A stretch of DNA of 64,000 nucleotides, taken from NCBI RefSeq assembly GCF_000422785.1, contig NZ_AUGS01000017.1, positions 23,348-87,347 on the forward strand, in the 5' to 3' direction. The notes below the pieces were generated by a model. It was given only the letters and a program-made list of their open reading frames with translations. It ran no database searches and was not told the DNA's origin. Positions 27,291-34,450 of the stretch are shown piece after piece. A program made the translations under genes and the position numbers. How positions within the stretch are numbered: the stretch's first letter is position 1; each line of letters starts with the position of its first letter. The stretch comes from Pseudovibrio exalbescens DSM 16456 (GTDB lineage: Bacteria; Pseudomonadota; Alphaproteobacteria; Rhizobiales; Stappiaceae).

Positions 27291-27600
27291 GATTAAACCT
27301 TGATTGCTTGAGGGGTGATCGTGTTGGTTCCCTATATAACGGCTATAGAAATAAATTCCCATAGATCAGAATAATTGAAGGGTAAAAAAGAAGTAGAACC
27401 TACTTCTGAAGATAATAATAGAATTGAATTCTATTCAGTGCTGAGTTGAATAAACTCATGCTCGTTTGCTTCAAGCTTGGGCGAGTTTTTTCCGCTCTTA
27501 AGGGGTCTGCGCGGACAACCACTCCGAGAAACCGGAGGGACCGGAACAAATTTAAGGTTATTTCGGAGCTTCAGGTATATCACATCGGCCTCTTTTCATG
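27291..27600. other. Intergenic region before the amino-acid ABC operon
   Basis: About 310 bases, AT-rich from 27330 to 27440, hold the minus-strand promoter area of the ABC operon and two inverted repeats that are listed separately. From 27440 to 27600 nothing gene-like is seen. Confidence 0.6.
27389..27435. promoter_or_regulatory. Two inverted repeats upstream of the amino-acid ABC operon
   Basis: AGAAGTAG-AAC-CTACTTCT (27389-27407) and AATAGAATT-G-AATTCTATT (27417-27435) are both perfect. They stand 100-145 bases upstream of the binding-protein start. No regulator gene is next to them. They could be operators for a distant amino-acid or sulfur regulator, or the second could be a 3' element of the beta-propeller gene. 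Confidence 0.45.
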
Positions 27601-29580
27601 TCATGGCCGGCGCGTTTGACCCACAACAGGTGTATGGACCGGGGTGGCGATTCCATAGATGACTGCAATGCTGCCTCCGCCCCGCCAAATCCTGCGCGGT
27701 GCCGTTAAAGCATCGTCGTCCGACAGGCTGTTCAGGCCGGCCCATGTGTTGGCAATCCATAGGTTCCCGGCTGTATCGGTGGCGACATCGCTGACGTTCT
27801 TGATGCTGCCACTTTGAAAGCTATGGAGTGGTTCGCCCAAAGCTGTTGTCAGCGAGGTTTCGGCCCGTTGAACGCCGGCGAGCAAAACGACGCTTCTGTT
27901 CCACAAGCTTGCAACCCACACATCATCATTACCATCAACAGACAGGCCCCAAGGCACATCCAGGGCACCTGCTGCGGCAAACCCTTCCTCGTTGACCAGC
28001 GAGGCATCGGGGCGGATCAAGTAAATCTGGCCCTGTGGTTGTGCGGGTTCCTGCTGTTCCAAAAGGTATGAGACCAGTGCTTCGAAAGTGGCCAGAGGCG
28101 GGGCATCTTCCGGTGTATCCGGGAGTGTGGTTCCGGCAGACAACGCACTGGCAACCCAAATATTTCCCTGAGAGTCCAATGACAGATCGCGAGGTGCGCG
28201 CGGCACCTTGATTGCCGTTGTGGCACTAGGGTCGCTTGCGTTGAAACGGATTACGGTATCTCCGGCCGCATTGGCGACCCAAACTCGATCTTGATCATCA
28301 ACCTCAATGCCATGAGGCCAGTTTAATCCGTCCACGACAATGATCTTGCCGTTTCTGGTATCGCCATTGCGAAACAGAACCAGTTGGTTGCCGGGGCCAT
28401 CTGCCAACCAGACATCTTCACTCGCAGCGGCCGACAGACCAGTGATGACTTGCAATTCACCGCCGAGGTTTGAGTCCGCTGCCGTGCCGACCGGTTCTCC
28501 GGCCCAGTTGAACTTTACGATCGTGCCATTAAGTGCGCCTGCCCAGAGGCCGTCATAGGTAACTGCCAGTCCCCAGTCCACGCCGTTGAGCGTATCCGCC
28601 GTCCATCCTGTTGGTGCTGGTGAAACCGCTTGTCCATAAGGGCGCATTTTGGCCACGCCACCGCCGATCCCTTGTCCGGGTGAGGAGAGTGAGCCCGGCA
28701 TCCATATTTGACCGCTCCAGACATTGCCCCAACGGTCGATGGCGAGGCGGGCTGGTGCGTCAATGCCACCACCGGCAAAGGCAAGGATCATGGCAAAGTC
28801 GCGGGGCGGGAAATCAAGGTAAGGCAAGAAAGGCGTTGGGCGCGGCTGGCCGTCCCCAGGTGCAGGATAGGCTTCATCAAACAGCTTGAAGGCCTCATCT
28901 GCGTTTTCCCATGGCTGTTTGGCCAGTGCAGCCAGCACATCAATTGTTGTCGGCGGTGCAGATCGGTCCTGCTGGTTGGGGCGGGCGAGTTGAAACAGCC
29001 GGGTTTGCCAATCAGGGTCGGCGTCACGGGCGAGGCTGGTAATGAGGCTTGCCAGCGTATTGAGTCGGGCGAGGGTCTGGTTCTCGCCGGTGTTCAGAGG
29101 GTCAAGAACTACAGATCCCCAGCGTCCGGTGGTCGGGTCTACCAGGTTCGGCGTATTACGCGCGGCAATCAGCAGGCCTAATTCGTTGCCGCGGATATCC
29201 GTGCCATTCATGAACTGCGCGTGGGTGAACACCGTAGCGACGGTGGTCAATTCGTTGAGAACCACTTGCTCTTGCAATTGAGGGCCGATGGCGGCCATCA
29301 GAACCAGTTGCTCGTTATCCACCTGCGAGGCCGTCAGATAAAAGAGGCCGTTTTCGATCGCGCCTTCCAGTTGGGAGAACGAGAAGGCGCCTTGGGCATC
29401 GGTAACCGAGGCTGCGAGTTGATCAGCCCCTGCTTCGCCATTGGTCTGCCAGAGGACCACTGGCGCTCCTTCCAGTGGCTTGCCATCCAGCCTGACCTCA
29501 CCTTGCAGTTGGGCTGCCACCAGTGGTTCTGTCAGCAGGGCAAGAAGGGCGAGGGCACCGAAACACGCAGTGATCTTCAT
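27601..29580 (-). CDS. Secreted NHL/Vgb-like beta-propeller protein
   Basis: A 659-residue exported protein. The ATG at 29580 is preferred because GGAGA stands 6 bases before it. The signal peptide ends near LVAA-QL. Residues ~25-110 form a small beta-sandwich like a carboxypeptidase-regulatory/CNA-B repeat (GEVRLDGKPLEGAPVVLWQ). The second half has repeats of the form DxxGNxWVA (VDDQDRVWVANAAGD, LDSQGNIWVASAL, VDGNDDVWVASLW, TDTAGNLWIANTW), typical of Vgb/NHL six-bladed propellers. Likely a periplasmic or surface binding protein. The lyase chemistry of Vgb cannot be claimed. It stands alone between nrdG and the ABC operon. Confidence 0.7.
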   Translation of the reverse strand: MKITACFGALALLALLTEPLVAAQLQGEVRLDGKPLEGAPVVLWQTNGEAGADQLAASVTDAQGAFSFSQLEGAIENGLFYLTASQVDNEQLVLMAAIGPQLQEQVVLNELTTVATVFTHAQFMNGTDIRGNELGLLIAARNTPNLVDPTTGRWGSVVLDPLNTGENQTLARLNTLASLITSLARDADPDWQTRLFQLARPNQQDRSAPPTTIDVLAALAKQPWENADEAFKLFDEAYPAPGDGQPRPTPFLPYLDFPPRDFAMILAFAGGGIDAPARLAIDRWGNVWSGQIWMPGSLSSPGQGIGGGVAKMRPYGQAVSPAPTGWTADTLNGVDWGLAVTYDGLWAGALNGTIVKFNWAGEPVGTAADSNLGGELQVITGLSAAASEDVWLADGPGNQLVLFRNGDTRNGKIIVVDGLNWPHGIEVDDQDRVWVANAAGDTVIRFNASDPSATTAIKVPRAPRDLSLDSQGNIWVASALSAGTTLPDTPEDAPPLATFEALVSYLLEQQEPAQPQGQIYLIRPDASLVNEEGFAAAGALDVPWGLSVDGNDDVWVASLWNRSVVLLAGVQRAETSLTTALGEPLHSFQSGSIKNVSDVATDTAGNLWIANTWAGLNSLSDDDALTAPRRIWRGGGSIAVIYGIATPVHTPVVGQTRRP

Positions 29581-29679
29581 TGGCATTCTCCGGCCTTTTT
29601 AACAGGCACTATAGCGCGGAGATGGCAAAAAGCATCAAGCGGTTTGTAAAAGGGTTTACGTTACGCAGGTTTGACAGTG

Positions 29680-30240
29680 TCAATCAGGTAATGCGGCGGG
29701 CAATCGCAAACCCTTGGGTGTGGACAGCAGACCCTCATCGGATGGGGTGTAGGTGCAATCGGGGATGCCCTGACAATGCACGTCGATGATGCGCTGGTTC
29801 GAACTCCCGCGCCATTTGAGGCGAGGATCATGCAGGGCTTGCACGAATTTGCCGTCAATCAGGACGTCAATGTCATGCAGAACTTCGCGTTGAGCGCTGG
29901 TCATGCTTTCGAACGTGTAGCCAGTCCAAAGCCAGATATCCTTGCCTGGAGCTTCTCGGCGAACCCGCGCAACCAAACGAGCGATGGCCTCGACATTTCC
30001 CGGAAACAGCGGGTCACCACCCGAAAGCGAAAGGCCGCGCCGCTTGATGATTGGATCCGTGAGGTCCGTGATGATCTGATCTTCTGCGGCCTCGGTGAAA
30101 GGCAGTCCGCTTTCGGGCTTCCATGTCCGTGCGTTGTAACAGCCCGGACATTTGTGCACGCACCCGGACACGAAAAGGGTGCAGCGTGTACCGGGACCGT
30201 TCACCACATCAATCGGGTAGTACTGATGGAAATTCATCAT
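29680..30240 (-). CDS. nrdG: Anaerobic ribonucleotide reductase activating protein
   Basis: A 186-residue radical-SAM activase. The cluster motif CVHKCPGC (Cys27, Cys31, Cys34) binds the [4Fe-4S] centre, GGDP (SLSGGDPLFP) contacts SAM, and a C-terminal RWRGSSNQRIID-like segment (LKWRGSSNQRI) is typical of NrdG. It cuts SAM to make the glycyl radical on NrdD. It follows nrdD by 21 bases in one operon. The C-terminal ~20 residues after CTYTPSDEG are longer than in many relatives. Confidence 0.95.
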   Translation of the reverse strand: MMNFHQYYPIDVVNGPGTRCTLFVSGCVHKCPGCYNARTWKPESGLPFTEAAEDQIITDLTDPIIKRRGLSLSGGDPLFPGNVEAIARLVARVRREAPGKDIWLWTGYTFESMTSAQREVLHDIDVLIDGKFVQALHDPRLKWRGSSNQRIIDVHCQGIPDCTYTPSDEGLLSTPKGLRLPAALPD

Positions 30241-30261
30241 GACCTCACTGACCAGAGCGGC

Positions 30262-32382
30262 TCAAAGGTGCTTGACGCGCCTTTTGACTTCTTCCTGCTT
30301 GCCAAAGTTGAAGGGGCGCGCATCCGGGTTGCCCAGATAGCCACAAACCCGACGGATCACAGAGACACGGCCCGGATTTCGATTGCCACAGCTGGGGCAC
30401 TCAAATCCTTTGCTGGTGCAGGTAAATTCACCAGTGTAGCCACAGTCATAACACTCATCGATTGGTGTGTTGGTGCCGTAATACGGAACGCGCTCGTAGG
30501 AGAAATCCCAAACGTCTTCCAGCGCCTCCACGTTGCGTTGCATGTTTGGAAACTCGCCGTAACAGATGAACCCGCCTGAAGCGAGGGCCGGATAGGGCTG
30601 CTCAAACATGATCTTGTGGTAGGGCGAAACCTTCTTTTCCACGTCCAGATGGAACGAGTTGGTGTAGTAGCCCTTGTCTGTGACCCCATCGATCATACCA
30701 AAACGCTTGGTGTCCAACGCACAGAAGCGGCTGCACAGGTTCTCCGAGGGAGTGGAGTAAAGGCTGAAGGCATAACCGCTTTCCGCTTTCCATTGGTCCA
30801 CGGCCGCCTTGAGCCTGCGAACGATGGAAATCGCTTTCTGCTGCAAGGCGTCGTCGTCATAAATGTGCGCCTTGTTGCCATAAAGCGCGTTGATCGCTTC
30901 ATGAATGCCGATGTACCCAAGCGAAATGGACGCGCGACCGTCCTTGAAGATTTGAGAGACGTCATCATCTGCTTTGAGGCGAACGCCGCACGCGCCTTCC
31001 ATATAAAGGATTGGGGCCACGCGTGCCTTCACCCCTTGCAGGCGTTCGATGCGGGTATTCAATGCCCGGTGGGCCAGCTCAAGCCGCTTGTCCAGTAGCT
31101 CGAAAAACCGATCCTCATCGCCTCCAGCCTCCAGTGCGATGCGTGGCAGGTTCAGGCTGACAACGCCCAGATTGTTGCGTCCATCATGGACGAACTCACC
31201 ATTCTCCTCAAAGGGATTGAGGAACGACCGGCATCCCATCGGTGCCTTGAAAGAGCCTGTGACCTCCACAACGCGATCGTAATTGAGAATGTCGGGATAC
31301 ATGCGCTTGGCGGCACAATCCAACGCCATCTGTTTGATGTCGTAGTTCGGGTCACCCTCGCGCAGGTTCAGCCCGTCCTTGATGGTGAACACCAGCTTGG
31401 GGAAGATTGCCGTCTTTGCATTTATGCCCAGACCTGCCACCCGGTTCTTCAAGATGGACTGTTGGATCATTCGGGATTGCCAACTGGTGCCAAGGCCAAA
31501 GCCAAGAGTTACGAATGGTGTCTGTCCATTGGCCGTGTGAAGCGTATTGACTTCGTATTCGAGTGACTGGAAGGCGTCATAGCATTCCTTCTCGGTTCGC
31601 TCTTGTGCATAGGCTTCCGGGTTCCGAATGTCCCATTTGTGCGCAACGGCCAGATGTTTGTCGTAGCTCGCAGTGACATATGGAGCCAAGACCTCATCGA
31701 TGCGGTTGATGGTCGTTCCGCCATAGATGTGGCTGGCCACCTGCGCGATGATCTGCGCTGTTACCGCCGTGGCCGTGGAGATGGACTTCGGGGTGCCGAT
31801 CTCCGCGTTGCCCATCTTGAAGCCGTTGGTCAACATGCCTTTCAGATCAATCAGCATACAGTTGAACATCGGGAAGAAGGGGGCGTAGTCCATGTCGTGG
31901 TAGTGGATTTCGCCACGTTCATGGGCCTGTGCAATATCCCTTGGCAGGATGTAGCGCTTTGCGTAATGCTTGGCGACAATCCCAGCCAACAAGTCGCGTT
32001 GGGTCGGAATGACCTTGCCGTCCTTGTTGGCATTTTCGTTCAGTACGTCAGCGTTGCTCTGATCGATCAGGCCGCGGATTTCTGCATTCAGGTGGCTGGT
32101 TCGCTCTCGAGCAATATCTCGATCATGGCGGTACTCGATATAGGCACGAGCGGCCGACTTGTGAGGTCCGGCCATGAGCAAGTCCTCGACAGCGTTCTGG
32201 ATCGCGTCGATATGGACTTCGTCCGTATCCTTGAACTGCTCAGTTACGGCATTGGCTACATCTTGTGCGTAGGCCGCTCCCATTCCTTCTGCGGCGGGGG
32301 CAGCGTTTAACACAGCGTCTTTGATCCGGGACGGGTCAAATGACACACGGCATCCGTCACGCTTGATGACTACGGGTCTCAC
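30262..32382 (-). CDS. nrdD: Anaerobic ribonucleoside-triphosphate reductase
   Basis: The best start is a GTG at 32382, 6 bases after GGAG; a TTG at 32394 is also in frame. The product has about 706 residues. An ATP-cone (VIKRDGCRVSFDPSRIKDAV) opens the protein, allowing allosteric control. The glycyl radical site is RRVCGYLGNP near the C-terminus (Gly about 681), preceded by a Zn site CYDCGYTGEFTC...CPSC. NrdD makes dNTPs without oxygen, so the organism can grow without oxygen. It is co-transcribed with nrdG. A pair of NrdR-like boxes lies upstream. Confidence 0.96.
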   Translation of the reverse strand: MRPVVIKRDGCRVSFDPSRIKDAVLNAAPAAEGMGAAYAQDVANAVTEQFKDTDEVHIDAIQNAVEDLLMAGPHKSAARAYIEYRHDRDIARERTSHLNAEIRGLIDQSNADVLNENANKDGKVIPTQRDLLAGIVAKHYAKRYILPRDIAQAHERGEIHYHDMDYAPFFPMFNCMLIDLKGMLTNGFKMGNAEIGTPKSISTATAVTAQIIAQVASHIYGGTTINRIDEVLAPYVTASYDKHLAVAHKWDIRNPEAYAQERTEKECYDAFQSLEYEVNTLHTANGQTPFVTLGFGLGTSWQSRMIQQSILKNRVAGLGINAKTAIFPKLVFTIKDGLNLREGDPNYDIKQMALDCAAKRMYPDILNYDRVVEVTGSFKAPMGCRSFLNPFEENGEFVHDGRNNLGVVSLNLPRIALEAGGDEDRFFELLDKRLELAHRALNTRIERLQGVKARVAPILYMEGACGVRLKADDDVSQIFKDGRASISLGYIGIHEAINALYGNKAHIYDDDALQQKAISIVRRLKAAVDQWKAESGYAFSLYSTPSENLCSRFCALDTKRFGMIDGVTDKGYYTNSFHLDVEKKVSPYHKIMFEQPYPALASGGFICYGEFPNMQRNVEALEDVWDFSYERVPYYGTNTPIDECYDCGYTGEFTCTSKGFECPSCGNRNPGRVSVIRRVCGYLGNPDARPFNFGKQEEVKRRVKHL

Positions 32383-32446
32383 GAACAGCTCCAAATGCGG
32401 GTAAATTTCAGACGCGCTCTTGTTCGCTCGTTTTGCCGTTGGATAA

Positions 32447-32489
32447 CAATATGTAGTAGATACTAACCGACCAAAACCCTAGATCTTAT
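32447..32489 (-). promoter_or_regulatory. Putative pair of NrdR boxes upstream of nrdDG
   Basis: CAATATGTAGT (32447-32457) fits the NrdR core pattern CWATATNTWGT exactly. CTAGATCTTAT (32479-32489) fits with two mismatches. The boxes start 32 bases apart, that is three helical turns, which is the spacing at known NrdR sites. The known role of NrdR at such sites is repression of nrd genes when dATP is high. The call rests on this pattern alone. Confidence 0.5.
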
Positions 32490-32691
32490 GCGGATTGCGG
32501 CGGAAATTTGTCGTGGATTGAGCTCTGTCCAAAAAACGTGCTTGACGCTGATCTGCGCTTTTTGGGTGTGCGTTCAGATCGTCTTGCGGCTGCCAGCGGT
32601 GCCCATGGAGAAACCGGGATCGGCTTATACGCTGAAAACAAAAAGGAAACCACGATTCCTTTTGATGTTCTCCCCAAACATCCCCCCAAGG

Positions 32692-32709
32692 GGTGATTTG
32701 CAAATCACC
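32692..32709. promoter_or_regulatory. Perfect 18-bp palindrome upstream of the LuxR-type gene
   Basis: GGTGATTTG followed directly by its complement CAAATCACC. It lies 258 bases before the LuxR-type ATG and about 300 bases before nrdD. The length and symmetry fit a dimeric regulator site. The regulator is unknown, though LuxR-type proteins bind palindromes of 18-20 bp. Confidence 0.5.
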
Positions 32710-32966
32710 TGCTTGTCATGTTGCGCCCATTAATCCAGCAGGTTTTGAACGAGCATGGGAAGAGCCATCTACCATGGGTGCTCTACACATTTGCGCAACT
32801 TGCCATATGTGGTTCGATGCCAACACTGTTTGATCAGTGGTCATTGCGCACAATTCGAGTTACAACAGTTCAAGGGTTTCGTTGAGGGGCATCAAAACGG
32901 AGCCTTACTGCCGGAATGGGGCTGTGGCAGTCTGGAAAAATTTGGGTTCAGTTTGACAGGGGTAGA

Positions 32967-34130
32967 ATGGACCAATTAGCTGCCGAGATCGTGCAACAGA
33001 TCTATGCATGCCTGATGAATGGGGATCCGCTTAAAGAGGCACTTCGGCCCTTGGCCGCGCGGCACAGCGAGGTCATATTTGCATTTCGTGTTCAGCGACA
33101 AGGCGGCGATGGTGCAGAGTATCCCTATGTGGAAACGTTGAACGCTGATCCTTCGTTTCTCGAAGACTTCAATCGTGTTGCGAAGGAAAATCCCAACAAC
33201 GATGTATTGCTGAGTGCTCCTGTTAACCGACTGATGCGGCTTACAAGCTACAAATCTTTCTCTTCGGTGGAGAACACGGCATACAATCACGAGTTTTTGC
33301 GAAACCACAACTGCATCGAAAATTCCTCCTGCATCATCCTTAAACGGGAAGGAAAGGATACTGCGCAAATCAACGCCAACATGCCGCGCGGCTATGGTGG
33401 TTCCTCCCTGAACTCCCTTGAACACACGATGGAGGCAATCCTGCCGTTTGCGCAGTCTGCCTATGAGTTGTCGCTGCAGCAGTTCAGGCGCCGGGCGCAA
33501 GATGCCCTCAGCCATGCCGAAGCGTTTTGGTTGGAGCAGCAGCCCACGCCATCCATTATTGTGGGGCGCGGTGGGCGCGTCAAAGTGATGAACAAGCGCG
33601 CCATACACTACCTGAAACAAAGCAGGCAGTTGGTGCTGAGCACTGCGAATGTACTCGGTGCCGCGCAAAGTTCAGATCAAGTGGCGTTGGATGGTCTTAT
33701 TTATCAGACCTTGGAAAAGCGCTTGCCCGCAGGGCCTTTGATCCTTTCCAACGAGAACGGGCCAGGCCTCATGATGTCGTCCTTGCCCCTCCATTCCTAT
33801 TATGAAGCGCCGGATTATCACCGTTTCCTGATGGTGGAAGGGGAATTGGCACTGATATCGCTTTTCGACCCAACAGACGTGCCGAGGGCCAATGAGGATT
33901 TGGTACAACAGGTTTTAGGGGTCACAGCCAAGCAGAGTGCGTTGATACTCGGTCTTGCCAATGGCGACAGCTTGCGCGATAGCGCTCGCAACCTGAACAT
34001 CAGCTACAATACCGCTCGAAACCATATGCAGAATGCGATGGGGCGAGTCGGCGCTGGATCCCAAACTGAAATTGTGCGCCTTGCAAGCACGATCATGGCG
34101 AATGCGGCGCGGTTCGATAATCGAGGCTAA
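32967..34130 (+). CDS. LuxR-type (GerE HTH) transcriptional regulator
   Basis: A 387-residue protein from MDQLAAEIVQQIY (the frame is open 17 codons up). The last ~60 residues form a LuxR/GerE helix-turn-helix: VTAKQSALILGLANGDSLRDSARNLNISYNTARNHMQNAMGRVGAGSQTEIVRL. The expected LuxR features (A at the first helix, then RNHMQNA as recognition helix) are present. The N-terminal ~320 residues look like a PAS-like or ligand-sensing region with no family I can name. It is followed by a candidate structured RNA and BetT on the other strand. Confidence 0.75.
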   Translation: MDQLAAEIVQQIYACLMNGDPLKEALRPLAARHSEVIFAFRVQRQGGDGAEYPYVETLNADPSFLEDFNRVAKENPNNDVLLSAPVNRLMRLTSYKSFSSVENTAYNHEFLRNHNCIENSSCIILKREGKDTAQINANMPRGYGGSSLNSLEHTMEAILPFAQSAYELSLQQFRRRAQDALSHAEAFWLEQQPTPSIIVGRGGRVKVMNKRAIHYLKQSRQLVLSTANVLGAAQSSDQVALDGLIYQTLEKRLPAGPLILSNENGPGLMMSSLPLHSYYEAPDYHRFLMVEGELALISLFDPTDVPRANEDLVQQVLGVTAKQSALILGLANGDSLRDSARNLNISYNTARNHMQNAMGRVGAGSQTEIVRLASTIMANAARFDNRG

Positions 34131-34256
34131 TCGTATAATCATCCTAAAGTATAGTGAAAAAGCAATAATAAACGAGCCGTATTAGTGCAATTGCATCATG
34201 CGGCGCAGCACCAATTTGCGGTATGCATTTCCCATATTCGATGGGCATTTTTTTGG

Positions 34257-34374
34257 AGCCCAGCCCCACGGACGGGTGACGCCTATATTACAAGGCTTTT
34301 AGCTGCACACGATCAAAGATCGTTTCGCACTACTGCACACACCCGTCTTCCGCCACAGAAGACGGGTGTTTTTT
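34257..34374 (+). ncRNA. Candidate structured small RNA with alternative terminator pairing
   Basis: GACGGGTG (34271-34278) can pair with CACCCGTC (34340-34347). The same CACCCGTC also pairs with GACGGGTG (34361-34368) to make a perfect 12-bp terminator hairpin (34339-34350 with 34358-34369) followed by a T run. Between these lie two more small hairpins: GCC...GGC (about 34281-34296) and ACGATC-AAA-GATCGT (34309-34323). The layout is that of an antiterminator/terminator pair, yet no plus-strand gene follows, so a stand-alone small RNA is the better reading. Confidence 0.4.
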
Positions 34375-34394
34375 GTGGGATGCGCCACTTCCAC

Positions 34395-34424
34395 AAAAAA
34401 GCCCGGATCAGAAGATCCGGGCTT
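34395..34424 (-). terminator. Rho-independent terminator of betT
   Basis: An 11-bp stem (AAGCCCGGATC with GATCCGGGCTT) and 4-base loop, read on the minus strand, is followed by six T's (plus-strand A run 34395-34400). It lies about 27 bases past the betT stop. Confidence 0.88.
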
Positions 34425-34450
34425 CTTGGTATCGGAAGGATTTTTGAGGG

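Larger units (their letters stand above)
32383..32966. other. Intergenic region between nrdD and the LuxR-type gene
   Basis: About 580 bases with divergent promoters. It holds two NrdR-like boxes (near 32447-32489) and a perfect 18-bp palindrome (32692-32709), both listed separately. Short overlapping open frames at 32486-32733 on both strands show no recognisable protein and no good ribosome site. Confidence 0.6.
34131..34450. other. Intergenic region between the LuxR-type gene and betT
   Basis: About 320 bases. It contains a weak hairpin with a T run (34231-34254) that may end the regulator transcript, a structured element at 34257-34374, and the betT terminator at 34395-34424. No protein gene is supported. 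Confidence 0.6.

Noticed and set aside
32486..32733. Short overlapping frames on both strands between nrdD and the LuxR-type gene
   Set aside because: Neither strand shows a good start or known protein; regulatory sites explain the region better.
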